DNA of 64,000 nucleotides from Macrotrachela quadricornifera (GCA_022393335.1 JAJEKB010019918.1:1-64000); one strand, 5' to 3'. Positions 35,669-48,366 are shown, counted from the first letter of the stretch. Made by a program: numbers and translations. Notes: generated from the sequence alone by a model not told the origin.

Positions 35669-37203
35669 TTATGTACTGATTCTCTGTTGAACGATGAATG
35701 TCATATTGTCAAAATAACACCAAATATTTGGTATATGCAATGCTTCTACACCGAAATTAATGGTGACACGACGTGTATGCTTTATTATTCGTTGTAAACG
35801 TCTCTGATATGGTTGCATCACAAATTTATCGTCTAATTTGATTCCATCCGAGCCTCAAAAAAGTCAAAATAAAATGATAGCATGCAAGAAAAATAACCAT
35901 TTCATATTGTTCTTACTTAGATAAAATCGTTGTCCTTGTATTAAATCATCAGAACGGTGCATACTCACAGATAGGTATGCAATATTACCAGGAACATCGC
36001 AACCCATTAATGCTGATGAACTAAAAACTGCTTGATCAGTGTCAATGAGAATTGAATAAAGGCGTAGGTCGATGGTTTGAGAAACTCGAGTTTTGGCTTT
36101 CGTTGCAAATGAGCAGTTACCTCGATGAAAATCGCCGAATGTCATATTCATAACTGAAATATTTCGTACATCGCGAGTGTACAATGTGGTATTGGAATAA
36201 ATCATCGACCAAGCATCTGACTTCTCTGTGGAACACTAAATAACACAAAAAAGCTCGTCATCACCTAGTGCACGATTTCAAAGGAAAACAGATTTCTTAC
36301 ATTCAGTTCAGCATCACTATTCCGAATGAGATTCTTTCTTGCATCAATTGGCCCAAAAGTTCCATTAGGTAAACGTGTATGATTATAAGTATTTGGTGAC
36401 GTAGTGGCTCGTTGTCCCTGGAATTGTTCTTCTGTGAAATGAGCTTCGAATAAATCACTATTGGTAAACAAGATTCCTTGAACTACTTCTGCATTGAGAA
36501 AATTTGCTCCGACTAGAAACGCTCCAGTAAAATTCGTAAAAAGAACCGTTGTTCCTTTGAAATCCGTATTATTCAATACAGTCTCAGCAAATGAGGCCCA
36601 TCTTAATGTCGATCGGATGAAACGCGCATTGTTCATAATCGACCGATCGAAAGTTGCATTTTGAAGATCGCAATCGACAAAGGTGGCATTCGACCAGAAT
36701 ACCCCAGACAGATAAAGATTGTTTAGTTTGTACGGTCCAATCAATTGAACATTGTTTAGATCAGCGTCACGTAAGTCAAGATCAGAATTACGAATGAGAC
36801 CACTTTCATACAGGAATAAGACAACGTATTTTTTGCGTTCAGTATCAAGAGTTCTTAGAACAGTTAACGTTTTTGTTCGGATATAAATCAAAGAAGTTTT
36901 TTCAATTGCTGACATATTCGATTGTTGTATGAGAAGTTTCGATATGTCATTTATATATGTATTGAACGATGTCTGTCGTTGAGAATCGAGTTGATGCCAA
37001 CGTTCTCGTTCTTCTTTTTGTTTTGAGAGATCTTGTTGTTGTAACGTAAAAACAATTGTAAAGATGCCTAAGACACAAGGAACCAACGCCGAAATTATTA
37101 ATTTACACCAACCCGATGGCTTTTTTCGACGAACTTCCGTCTCATAATCATTCTTTTGCGATATTGGTAGCTGAAATGATGGTTTCCACTGTCGTAACGG
37201 CAT
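35669..37203 (-). CDS. Pentapeptide-repeat membrane protein with C-terminal NLIRN-type domain
   Basis: Three exons (37203-36301, 36235-35917, 35853-35669) joined across 65- and 63-bp introns give 468 residues. An N-terminal basic region precedes one membrane helix (about residues 33-52) and a polar, charged segment. Residues about 137-245 form pentapeptide repeats of the A(D/N)LxN type (for example NATFVDCDLQNATF and NADF-like units), expected to fold as a right-handed quadrilateral beta-helix. The C-terminal part begins NLIRNSDAELN and continues with GDFHRGNCSF and a beta-rich sequence, a module I associate with bdelloid extracellular proteins. The last exon (ending VQQRIST) has no ATG and would be missed by ORF calling. 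AATAAA overlaps the stop codon. Function unknown; type II topology is inferred. Confidence 0.78.
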
Positions 37204-39240
37204 TTGTGTAGCTTCTGCTTATATTTTTTATTCAAGTGCACAGGAGAATCCTATATACGTTTACGTGTGTTGGAAAGATTATAATCGATCTTGTTGATTG
37301 AACGTGCTCATGATGTCATGTCTCCTAAAATATGATATTTTATTAGCAAACAGTATTTATCACATTCGCGATATTCTCACCATTTACAACTAACATCGCT
37401 ACATCTGATTAGACCGTGAAAAAATCTTTATTTTACCAGTTTTTCCTGAAATCTCCTAATTTCTTCCGAACATGAACGCTTTTTAGATCTAATAGACATT
37501 CTCCCCTTTTGATACATTTATATGGAGCGATGCGTTTTATTTGTGAAAATATGCACATGCTAGGATGATTGTTGGCACTGGTTTGAGTCTCATTTTACCT
37601 ACACCCTCACCTCATCCTCAAGTTCGATCTATTTGAAAACGTTCGAGTTCCCTCAATTTGGAGGAATTCTGTCCAATTCCCGGAATGGAACTGATTCCAC
37701 AATGTGCAGCATCTCGGAATACGGAGTATGCTGAAAGAGCTTGGATCGAGAAATGTTGCACGAAAAATAAGCTATTTTTAACCATTGTATGGTTCATACC
37801 AAGCCTCGGAACGGGCCTCGTTTTTATGGCCCGACCCGGCCCGATGGAAATTTTTTTACTGACATTTTTTAATGTCACTAATGATTTTTTTTGCATAACT
37901 GGATGTCCTTCAGCACTGTTTTTCTAGTAAGAAAAGGCATGAAAAGGGCTCTATATTTTCAGTTGAAAGTCTTCGTGATGAAAATCATTCAATAAGATGA
38001 TGCGCAGTAAAAAATACCATATGAAAAATAATTATAAATATCTGCAGTAATAAGCTCTAGATAATTTCTAACTCCGCTTTAACATATTTGCGGTGATATA
38101 AATATTATTCTTCTTATAATTTGTGAAAGACTTCATTTTTTATACATGTCAGCTGTAAAAATTCATAGCCACTTTTATCACTTTTTCTATTATAGATATG
38201 AGCTATGAACATTCTTTTACCAGTGGTGAAAGAATCGGTTCTTTTGTTCAAAATATGAAAAAGATATTCAATATTTTCTGCATGAAAGGAATATTCTAGC
38301 AAGAAAGAGCCTGCACTCAAAAGAAAATAGTACACTTCTTATTGAGTCATCAGCGAATTTAAGTTTAACGGTTGAATAAACTGTCATTTGTAACGATAAT
38401 TATCGAGGACGGTTTGTTTTCAACACATTTCTTGTATCAATCATATTCTCATACTAATTAATATACTGTAAAATAGTATATGGCTAAGACATACAATTAC
38501 TTTAAGATATTGTTATCTTATTTTAGAAATATTTCAATGTAGAACTCGAACATTTTTTCTTTCGTAAACTTTTCAGTAATTTGATTTGTTTATGAAAGAT
38601 AAAAAATACATTGAATTGAGATATGACGTCGGGTCGAGCGGTCCGTTTCGAGACCTGATCCATATCTCTGTCAAACATCATAATATCGAGCTGAAAATTT
38701 TACCATAGCTTCTTCACTACAGCTTCAGCATATACTCTAAACTTCGGTCCATGTCAATGTACTTGAACTGAGATCGATTTTTGAGTTGGGAGGGGGGGGG
38801 GGCTTAGACATTATTCGTTTATCAATTTTTTCTCCTCAGTTTAAAATATTTTATTACATAACGCTTTTCAGATGCAGTTTTCTTCGAGAAATAATGGAGG
38901 ATATGTGGCTGTGAGCATAGGTGTGGTTAAAAAGACAGTTTGAATATTTGTAGGCGCACTCGAACCCATTAGATGGGTAGAGTCAGAATATTCATGACTA
39001 ATCTTTTGCATGTTTTCTTCATTTTCTCTTGTAGCTAAAGTGTTCATGTAAGCGCGAGACATATATGCAAACAACTAATGGATTACTTTTTGCTAATTAG
39101 TGAAGTGTTAAAAACAGTTACTAGTTTCTGATAAATATTATAATGATAGGCAGCATTTTTTCCCTATTATTCTTCTGCATCAGTATCATGCAGCCCTATA
39201 CACAAAATACACACTCAATAATGATGTTATTTGTATTTGA
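37204..39240. other. 2-kb intergenic stretch, no supported gene
   Basis: Probable 5' region of the pentapeptide gene, then AT-rich DNA. Positions 37600-37860 include CACCCTCACC and GGCCCGACCCGGCCCG tracts that resemble sub-terminal regions of hAT MITEs; no matching ends found. A 12-base G run lies near 38793. The overlapping frames at 37618-37927 are not supported as genes. Confidence 0.4.
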
Positions 39241-39269
39241 TTCTGAGTTTCAATATTGAAATTCATCCT

Positions 39270-39478
39270 CTCAACCACTCACTGTTAAAACATTAACCAG
39301 TATGCGACAATGCAAAATGGAGTGTATGTTTCAAGAACAATGTCGGACGATAAATTTCCATGAAGCAACTAATCAATGTGAGTTGTTCACCGATATACCA
39401 AGCAATAGTGGTGTTCTATCTACAAGATTTGGTACTACAGTAATGATTGTCGTTGATGGAACGCGAATGCCTGTTGGT
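39270..39478 (+). CDS. Isolated PAN/apple-like exon (partial gene)
   Basis: An open stretch of about 70 codons reads LTSMRQCKMECMFQEQC, RTINFHEATNQCELF and TTVMIVVDGTRMPVG, ending at a GTTAGT donor near 39479. The spacing C-x3-C-x5-C-RTINF-x6-CELF is that of PAN/apple domains, which mediate protein or carbohydrate binding in secreted proteins. Neither a start exon nor a sure downstream exon is visible. A stretch at 43219-43270 (acceptor TTTAG, then DCTIPKLKKNKESCC and a stop) joins in frame, but it would need a 3.7-kb intron. The gene could be partial or dead. Confidence 0.45.
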
Positions 39479-39479
39479 T

Positions 39480-42400
39480 AGTATTCATACATATTCCCCT
39501 GGGAGAAATAAACCGAACACCTAGTTTTCGACGATTAGTTATCTAAAAGTTGGAATTCATATCTCATATTTATATTATAAATATTACATTATATCTTCGA
39601 TTTTATACTACTATAAATTGATAATAAACCAAGCAAAATCTATTATTTGGCTCTGTGTCTCTGTAAAGAAATTGTTTTTCATGTTATTCTTTTTAGTTTT
39701 TTTTCTCCTAGTCGCTGGTATTTTCATTTTGTTATCACGTGATAAGAGCAACATCTGTTTTTATTGTGGTGGTATCATCTTCATCATCACCTCAAATAAT
39801 TGTATTTGATTAAATTTAAATTAGTTGTTCTGAGTCAACAACATCTATGTTCAGTCAAATTTTGAATTTATTAAAAACAACGTGAAATTAAATTAGAAAA
39901 AAAATATATTAACTTTTCCATTTTTCTTTTAAACCTCCTTTGAAACGATTTTATTAATAATTTAATGATTTTATTTGTATTTTTCATTGTGGAATCCATT
40001 TATTTCGATTAGATATTGATGATGATAGATATGAAAGTAGATCTCGATCAACAATATCTTTTGCAAGTGATGGAGATAGATGAAAATCTTGTCGTTATTC
40101 TTCATTTAATTAATATAAAATTGATAAAATTCGTTTTTGATGCGAATCACTCACTGGTAATTATTTATGAATCCATACTAAATAGATAAGAAATGCTTCT
40201 CCACTACCACTAAATTGTGTAAATCGATCATCGTGTAAACAATAAAAATTTAATTTATCAAGATTTTTTTTTCATATATTTATTTATTTAGATCAACTGA
40301 TCGATTTTCATTGGAATCAATGCATTAACAAAGCCAATATGATTTTATTTTATATAGTTAAGAATTTTTATAGATATAATCGAAATATTTATTTATTTCT
40401 ACTTCTTATTCATTTAATCAAACACGAATACATTTTGTTTATTCAAAGTTTACTAAAACAATTTGATATGATTATTTTTCAATGAAATATTTTTCGAATG
40501 ACAATAATTTTAAGGAAATTCATTTGAATTTATTTCATCGTTCATATAAAATCTAAACCATTTGTAATGATAATTGAATAAAATGATGTTTATCACGAAA
40601 GAAAAAAAGCAAAACGTAAACTTATTCAAATTAGTGCATCTATAGTTAATATTCTAATATAAAAATACGATGTTGTATTTTAAGATAAAATATATAAAAT
40701 ATTCGTAAATCAATTAAAATTGTATTTAACAATAAATCTTTTTTTTCTTCATCTTGTAATCTATTGCATTGAAATTGTATATTCTTTCATTATTCGATGT
40801 TTTTATTTTTTAGATAAAAACAAAATAATTAAAATGAGTATGAGAGAAATAGGAAGATCATTTATTTCGTCATGCTATTTGGTAACATATTATCTATATA
40901 TTGTGCTTCTATATCCAATTTAATTATTTTTCACTTTGAGCGAGATAAGTATATATGTAATATAATAGTGCTAAATGTAAACAAGATAAAGCGAATAATT
41001 ATTTGATTATTGTTAATCTGTAAGGCATCACTTAGACACTGCACCATTTGAGTTGAGATTGATTGTTGGATACATCGAATGAAGTAAGTATACGTATGAA
41101 CGATAGAACAATTAAGAGGGATACAAAAGAAATCAATTGTTTAAATTTCTGTCTAATTAGACAAAATCTTCTTTAATGCGGAATATTCGTTGAAATGCGA
41201 GATTAAAGTATGAAGATTGAATCATAATCATCCGTTTTCCAATCTTCTGTAGGAGGCTTCGTTACATTACAGAAACCCCGATGAAAAGAATTTTTTTTTA
41301 CACTAATGATTAAAGATAATGAAGGAGAAAGGCGTTAAAAATTCGATTTCCAGTATTTGAGATTTTCCTCAAATCGTGCTTCACATTGCATTTCGCAATT
41401 AGGTTCTACTTGAGTGTCATCTAGTTGTTTTTTCAACTTTCATCAACAAAGAATTTCGACTAATTCCAAACAAGGAGAAAGAATGATTGAAGAGTGTCTC
41501 TTTATTTTTACATTACAAAGGAAAAATTATTATTCTATTTACTTAATTTCAATAATTATCAATTCCCCTTCGAATGCGATCTATAACCTAAGTAATGCTT
41601 TTTTTCACTTGTGCGAGCATATAGTGCATGTCAAAGAATCGATGAGATTTTTACATCAGAAACGTGTCTCATTAAATTTTTTTCAAAGAAAATATTTCTA
41701 ATATTAGATTCGATGTCGAATCACTTTTCTTCATGTGTCCAATTTTCTTTGAATACTCTAATATTGAATGTGAGATCGATTAACAGTGATAAAAATGTGA
41801 ACGAAATAGAATGAAGTTACTCATATATAAAATCTTCATAAAGTTATTGTGTTTAGTACTCAAAAGTTTGCGCTCGATGCATACCTAATGTTAATCACTA
41901 CATTCAGCTCATATCGATAGAGTTCGATAATTGATACTAACTCAATAAGGTTAATTAAGAAATAGATGTTCCACATTTATTTCAAATATCAGCAACCACC
42001 ATGAAATTATTCCCAAGCGAATGACACAGAAATATCGATTACACTTTCACTATAGTAAAGTTGCGCAAGGTGATGGTATTGTCGTTACAGATTCATTTGC
42101 TGTTGACACGTAGAAATAATTTCATCCAATTTTGTTACCGAAGTTACTGAAATTATTATGATTTAAATGACGAATTCGTATATAACATTAGAAGCAGAAC
42201 ATATACTTAAGAGAGACTACATCACAGGATCACCCTATAATATCAGATTTTTGTAAGGATTCAAAACGGTTGTTTTTGAATAGATTTTTGCAAGATCTTC
42301 GACAAATCTAGAACAGATCAACATAAAAAAAAGTAAAATGAATTCGGAACAGAATGCTGAACAGATCTTGATTAAACTCTGACTAAATCTTTATTCAAAT

Positions 42401-42700
42401 CTTTCTATAACTCTTGTCAGAATCCTGAAAAAAAATCGAGTGTAAATCCTGGTAGGAAGCTGAATCCATATGGTTTCTTATTAAGATCATGATTAGGAAC
42501 TTAACCTTAAGGAATTCTGAACACAAAAAATGTTAGGATTTGAGACAGGATTTTCATTGACACTTGCTAAAGTATCGAGTGGCACAGATTGAAGAGCCAC
42601 TTTTGTCCTCTCATTTTATCTCCTTTAACTTTTTTTCTAAAAATCTTGTTTAATTTGCAATAGATAGAGAATCTTCTGAATTGTAAAATAGTATTATTTT
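39480..42700. other. 3.2-kb very AT-rich stretch, no supported gene
   Basis: Markedly more AT-rich than the rest of the window between about 39.8 and 41.0 kb. Short frames at 39618, 40720 and 41414 are low-complexity hydrophobic and not believed. Positions 42280-42500 have loose direct repeats of GAACAGATC- and AATCCTG-like words. No RNA genes seen. Confidence 0.45.
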
Positions 42701-42707
42701 GTTCATA

Positions 42708-43074
42708 TTTTAAGTTCAACTAATAATCGATGGTTGGAAATGTTCAACCAGGCTAGTTCTATTTTTCTATTTAAATCTCTGTATCAAAATCTTGCATTAA
42801 AACAAAAAAAAATAATGAACAAAGTCAGATGATATATGTTGTTCTGTTGTCAGCTATGAAGCGACACTTATAATATAAGATTTTTATCCAATATTATATT
42901 TAGTCAATCGTTGAATAGTCAATCTTGAGATAAAAAAGTGTTATGCCCAGTGATCAATCGATTCTTTTGTATTTGAGCAATAAAAGATTTTGATTCAGAG
43001 ATTTAAATAGAAAAATAGAACTAGCCTAGTTGACCATTTCCAACCATCGATTATTAGTTGAACTTAAAATTTCA
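42708..43074. mobile_element. Foldback element, about 95-bp arms
   Basis: Left arm 42708-42800 and right arm 42972-43074 are reverse complements (TAAGTTCAACTAATAATCGA and TCTATTTTTCTATTTAAATC blocks). The spacer is about 170 bp. No coding sequence. Confidence 0.88.
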
Positions 43075-44490
43075 TTACGTATGATAATCAAAATTTGATG
43101 ATTGAAATGTTTTCGACATGAAGATCCACGACAACATTTTTAGATTCTTGTTATTTAATGTTTATTATTCTGAAATATCAGTATTTCATGAACAAAATAA
43201 TATTTTTTTGCAATTTAGAAGATTGCACCATTCCAAAGCTTAAGAAAAATAAGGAAAGTTGCTGTTGAATAGAAGATAATAAAACAGGAAGAACTGTAGT
43301 TGGTACTGGGACATCAGTTGCTACAAGTAGAAGTTTGCTCCCTCCTCGTAGATACTGAAAAACGTTTGTTGGAAGAACCGCGCCATCGATGTCTATGTCT
43401 AGAATTGATAGATATATGTGCGAAAACTACTGTAAATTATAGGTGACCCATATATATTTTTATACAGTTTTGTTAAGCATTTTTTCAGCCTTGACTGATA
43501 TATAACAGTGATTTATTGAATGAGTTCTGTAGTACAATGTACTCCTGAGTTGTTCTATATACTGCACTTTGAATACTCCGATCATATACATGATCAAAAT
43601 ATCAGGAAAAATAATGCCTCGGCGATAATTCTTATGTAGTCAAATGGTATAATTAATTACCATTGTAATCATATAAAATTAGTGAGACTTTCGTATAATT
43701 TTCAAATAAATTCGATTTTGGTAGTGTATTCACCCCTGTTCTTTATATTTGACTTTTGCTGTTTCCAGAATGGATCGGTTCAGAGCAATAATTTAAATAA
43801 AATAGCACGATTCATCGAGTTGAAATAAACACAAAAACGACCATAATAGTCTAAGTAATTATTTCAAGTTGTGAGAAAAATGGATAGATTTTTAGTAGTT
43901 GATTCATTGTCAACAAGACACCATCAGTCAATATGAGCCTGTTATTTGTATAGAAATAAATCAATCGTTATCGATTAATCTGTTGCATTTTGTTTTACAT
44001 AATTTCGATTCTATACGCACGTGTTGGTTACACTTACACGTGACAATCACTTATTGATCTCGTTTGAATAGAAGAAGAGATTCTCTCGATGACAGAGGAA
44101 AAATATGTTCTGTTAGAAACAGCTGTCTTCACGTAAAATAAACATCATCGAAATAATATAATCAATAGCTAATGTATGACTTTTTTGGTACTGAATATTC
44201 AATGATTCGCTGACGATACAATTAAATTTAAGTTATAGATAGAAACTTGTTTTTTGTATAAAATTCTAGTGAAGTGTTAAAGAATGTCGTCAACTCTTGA
44301 TTTATCCTTTTGACTTTCTCCTACACGTGTTGGTAGGCAAGTATACGATTTCAGTGACTGAAATGCATGATTAAGGAGTTTTTTCTTTTATCTTTCGTTA
44401 TTATTTCTAAAAGAGTATTAATGCATTTTGTGCGTTGTAGATAATACTATTATCTCAATATTTTTCTCATCATCATCGGTAACTACGAAT
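43075..44490. other. Intergenic / upstream region of the cupredoxin gene
   Basis: No gene other than the doubtful 43219-43270 exon. The word ACACGTGTTGGT or a close form occurs twice (about 44019 and 44323), each containing an E-box-like CACGTG; whether it regulates the downstream gene is unknown. Confidence 0.4.
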
Positions 44491-45015
44491 ATGGCTCGTC
44501 GATCAGGCTTATTTTCTATTATATTGGCTTTTCTAGTGTTTACTAATGCTTCAGCAAAAGTTGTTACGTACCAGGTAACCTTTGTTCCATGTATGAAAGA
44601 TTCAACTTGTCCTCAAGGAAATCCATCCTTCTTCAGCAAGGCGTTCGCTCTGAATAATAAGCTTAGTCCAAGTTTGCATTTAAATGTTGGTGATAAACTA
44701 GTATTTAATTTGGCTACAGATGTTTCATTTCATCCATTAACAATCTGCAAAAATAGTCCCGAACCCCGCTTCTGTCAAGGAGCAACTGGTGATGATAAAC
44801 TAAATACACCTCTTACTCAATCAGGTACCAAAACTTCGGTTACTTTCACTACTGCTGGAACTTATTATTATGGTTGCCTTAATCATCCTGGAATGGGTGC
44901 TACAATTAATGTTGTACGAAGAACTGGTGTTACTTCAAATCGACGTAGAACTAGCCGTAGAACAAGTCGACGCACCACTCTTACAACAACACGACGTACA
45001 ACCAGCACTGGTTGA
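44491..45015 (+). CDS. Secreted cupredoxin (type 1 copper protein)
   Basis: Single-exon gene of 174 residues. ATG 44491 is chosen because it begins a clear signal peptide (MARRSGLFSIILAFLVFTNASA, cleaved before KVV); the 21 upstream in-frame codons are not needed. The mature domain has a plastocyanin/cupredoxin pattern: a His in FHPLTIC, and the C-terminal ligand loop YYYGCLNHPGMG, which supplies Cys, His and Met with plastocyanin-like spacing, so a type 1 (blue) copper site is expected. Two additional Cys pairs could form disulfides. The C-terminus is an Arg/Thr-rich tail (RRTSRRTSRRTT-type repeats), odd for the family and possibly a glycosylated or nucleic-acid/matrix-binding tail. Role in electron transfer or copper binding outside the cell is inferred; no partner gene is adjacent. 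Confidence 0.8.
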   Translation: MARRSGLFSIILAFLVFTNASAKVVTYQVTFVPCMKDSTCPQGNPSFFSKAFALNNKLSPSLHLNVGDKLVFNLATDVSFHPLTICKNSPEPRFCQGATGDDKLNTPLTQSGTKTSVTFTTAGTYYYGCLNHPGMGATINVVRRTGVTSNRRRTSRRTSRRTTLTTTRRTTSTG

Positions 45016-45913
45016 TTAGCTCACAAGTTCATCACCATCATCAACTGAAACTACTCCTTTTTAACATTGATTCCTCATTTCTATATTAGTTTAGTGAATA
45101 CGAGTTTTTTGTTATTGTTAAAAATAACAATACCGAAAAACAGTTATTGTTATTAAGAGCAACAACAAAAACGTATTATTATGAATATCAATAGAAAAAA
45201 AATAATTATTATCATTAATCTCTATATATAAAGAAGAATGTTTGTTTCTTTCTCATGCATTTGGACACGCTAAGAGCAAATGCAACTAAACTTTTCAGGA
45301 ACCATCTTCTCACCCAAGAGGAGAACAACGACTACTTTTCGTGGGAAAAATATCGATCCTTCGCTTGCATCAGACCCATCTATATGTCTGATTTTGTGCA
45401 TGACAATATTACTTACGTGATAGGATTTAACCAGCTGAAGTTATATAAGAAAGCTTTTTTCCACATTCGGAAATTCAAGCTTTATGATTTTCGTGTTTCG
45501 AATTGCATAGATTATCATTGTATCGTGAAAATGATACACAGTAAAAAAATGTTCGAAACACAATATTCATCGACAATAACTACAATAAATAAATGTACTC
45601 TGTTCACAATTATTATTTGAGCAACTGTCTGCATCAAAAGAAAAATAGACTTCTATAACGCTCGAAAAATTCGAGTATTGTTTAGAAATGTAGCAACAAG
45701 TTGACCATGCGCATGGAATCATTGGTCTAAATAATGAAGAACCAGACTTTGTAGTTTGATTATAGTATCATGAATTCTTAAGTCAACACGTAGTTCATCT
45801 AGAGATACACGATAATATATTCCTTTTATTAATACTTTCCATTATCGGAAAAAATAAGTATTACACGGTTGTTCAGTTGATGTTGCTATTCTGGGTATCA
45901 CTAATAATTTACA
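45016..45913. other. Intergenic with possible Helitron-like left end
   Basis: The 3' flank of the cupredoxin gene contains short GTTATTGTT palindromes (45110-45160). At 45219 the sequence TCTCTATATATAAAG followed by GAATGTTTGTTTC resembles the conserved 5' end of animal Helitrons, preceded by A as expected. The 121-codon frame 45255-45620 just inside it has no recognised product. No CTRR-type 3' end with hairpin was identified, so this stays tentative. Confidence 0.35.
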
Positions 45914-46795
45914 TCACTGTCCTTTTGTCGGGTTATTGTAATAAACAATAAAATCAGCCTGCGGTGACCATTGATCGACCACAAGAAGGAATCGATTGCT
46001 GACTACTTTATTGAAAACTTCTTTAATCAAGTATTCCACGAAGGATTTATTTAATTTTTCAGGTATATTGTAACTAGTTATTATATTGGATGCTGAATAG
46101 ACCGCTCTTGCAATTGTCAACCGACCCATGAATCCCTGAAGACAAATAAAAAGAGGACTGAGCAACTGATCAGCATAACTGTATAGGGAATGGCTTATAG
46201 CATTGAAAGATTTTATTGATAGGTAAGTCGTTGTCTCTCCTGCATAAGATAGTGTACGGTTCGAAGCTATTTCGTAGTTGAAATTGTCTTGATCAGCATT
46301 TAGCACAAAATTATCAACAACTTCCCGATGAAAAATGAATTTGATCACCTTTCTGGAAGATATACCGTTGCATGTTTTGGAATTGAGAAGCCAATAGTCA
46401 CTTGCTTTGAAGCCAACTATATTTTCTATTTTTGCTTAGGATAGAGTCCATCACTTCACGTCAATATCGTGCACAGGTAAATTGGTATTACGAGTAAAGC
46501 GAAATCTATCGAATATAAAATGCTCTACACGCTCCAATTTTTGCCGACGGTTTTCGTTATTTGCAACATATTCTTGAATTCGCTTTAATGGCATGTATTC
46601 TAAATTGAACTGATGATTTTTGACTACTTGTTGCTCTTCATCATCGATTTCAACAAAATAGGCCGGGTCAAAGTGAACGATATCTGAAATTTCGAGAGAA
46701 TCTTCTGTCTCTATTGTAAAGCTATTTTTGTTGGAAAGGTCCTCTAATAGATCGAGCAGATTGAGTGCGATTGATATCTCTTCTTCTGCGGTGCT
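45914..46795 (-). pseudogene. Truncated pogo/Tc5-like (Tc1/mariner superfamily) transposase
   Basis: Reading from 46795: an acidic leader, LEYMPLKRIQEYV, a helix-turn-helix-like part, then DVK*W with in-frame TGA and TAA stops near 46450-46430, then FKASDYWLLNSK, ISSRKVIKF, the NADQDNFNYEI block (first catalytic Asp of the NTDQTGxxYE motif), GETTTYLSIKSFNA, LLSPLFICLQ, and FLLVVDQWSPQADF (second catalytic Asp). The frame stops at 45914 before the third acidic residue and the C-terminus, so the copy is truncated and inactive. I assign it to the pogo/Tc5-like part of the Tc1/mariner superfamily by motif memory. No TIRs found. Confidence 0.65.
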
Positions 46796-47365
46796 TATTG
46801 AATAAACACATTACCTTTCTAATGCTGTTTCGTATAAATGTTTACATATGTTAACGACATTCGTCATAGAGAAATAAGTTTTGATGAGGTGAAATTTGAA
46901 AGAATACTAATCAGAAGATTTATCATGGACTATTGTCACAGCACTTTTTACTAGCCGATAAGCATAGAACAGAAAGAGAAAGGACCATTTAGAATATACT
47001 AGAAAGAATGAGAAAATAAGGGATGTGTATCATGAGTGCATAATAATACAACGAAAAGAACCATCATTATCTTATTTGTTTAATATAGCATTGCACTATC
47101 ACGCACTAACAGTAATAAGTCATGAAGCACATTCGATTGAAATGCACTCAAATATATTGCATATGTCATTGTCTATGTTAGTACGGTGATTTGAACTTCA
47201 AATAACTTTAATCTCTTCTAACAAATATCTTACAAATTATCTAAGGCAAAAAATTCATTATTAAAATCGATTGATTTTTTTCATTTGAGACCTATGGACA
47301 AAAACAGAACATACCACAAGAATCAGCTCGTCGAATTCTACAAACTGGTACATATCCAATTTAAA

Positions 47366-48366
47366 CCTGACGAGGAAACATATTCAAGTGTCAAATCGCT
47401 TTTGAACCGAGTATATGCCCAAACGATGGAATTTGATGAGTTATTAAATACCCTATAAAGGTTTTGGTTTTCCAGACCTCCTGAGCAGAGATATACGATC
47501 GTTACTATACTAATATTCAATATAAGAGTGTACCCAGGAAATCTCGGCAAACCGATCTGGTGATAATGTTCAAATCTAGTAAAGCTTTCAGAGTTCGTAG
47601 AGATACAGGTCAAATACCAAAAACTGCATTACATTGTGTTATTTTTGCGAAAAATAAAAGTTAAAGCTTTTTAAAAAAAGGGTAATATTTCATCACTAAC
47701 CATTCGATTCTTTAAATCAATTACATATTCAGATTCCTCATGTGAAACTGCACCATATCCTTACGAATTTTAAAATTTCATGCATTTCTATACGATCTAC
47801 GTGCTGACTACAAAATACACTAGTGAAGAAAAGTATATTCAAAATTCAATTACAAAATCGAGCTAAACTCCATTGGTGACCTCACTCATACGCCAATATC
47901 CAACTCTTTAAGAATTCTGATGGAGCTTCTCATGAGGAATCTGAATATGTAATTGATTTAAAGATTCGAATGGTTAGTGATGAAATATTACCTTTTTTTT
48001 TTAAAAAGCTTTAACTTTTATTTTTCGCAAAAATAACACAATATAATGCAGTTTTTGGTATTTGACCTGTATCTCTACGAAAACATGCTCTAAATCTAAA
48101 AATTTGACTGCCAAAATAATCAGCAAGAAGAGCTCTACGAACTGTGGAAACTTTACTAGATTTGAGTATCATCATGAGATCGGTTTGCCAAGATTTCACG
48201 GATACACTTATATAGAATATTAGTATAGTAATGATCGTATATCTCTGCTCAGAAGGTCTGGAAAACCAAACCCTTATACGGTATTTTATAACTCATTAAG
48301 GTCTATCGTTTGGGCATATACTCGATTCAAAAGCTATTTGACATCTGAATGCATTTCCTCGTGAGA
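47366..48366. mobile_element. 1-kb foldback element with about 390-440 bp arms
   Basis: The arms 47366-47752 and 47923-48366 are reverse complements apart from indels. Shared blocks include CGAGTATATGCCCAAACGAT, CAGAGATATACGATC, GTTTGCC, and ATTCAGATTCCTCATG. The spacer is about 170 bp. The right arm carries about 50 bp absent from the left (around 48085-48140, with TTTGACTGCCAAAATAATC), so it is a deletion or insertion between arms. The reading frames in each arm (47338-47613, 48011-48199) mirror each other and are not taken as genes. Confidence 0.88.

Noticed and set aside
45255..45620. 121-codon frame as a gene
   Set aside because: No motif; starts inside the putative Helitron end; codon use not convincing.
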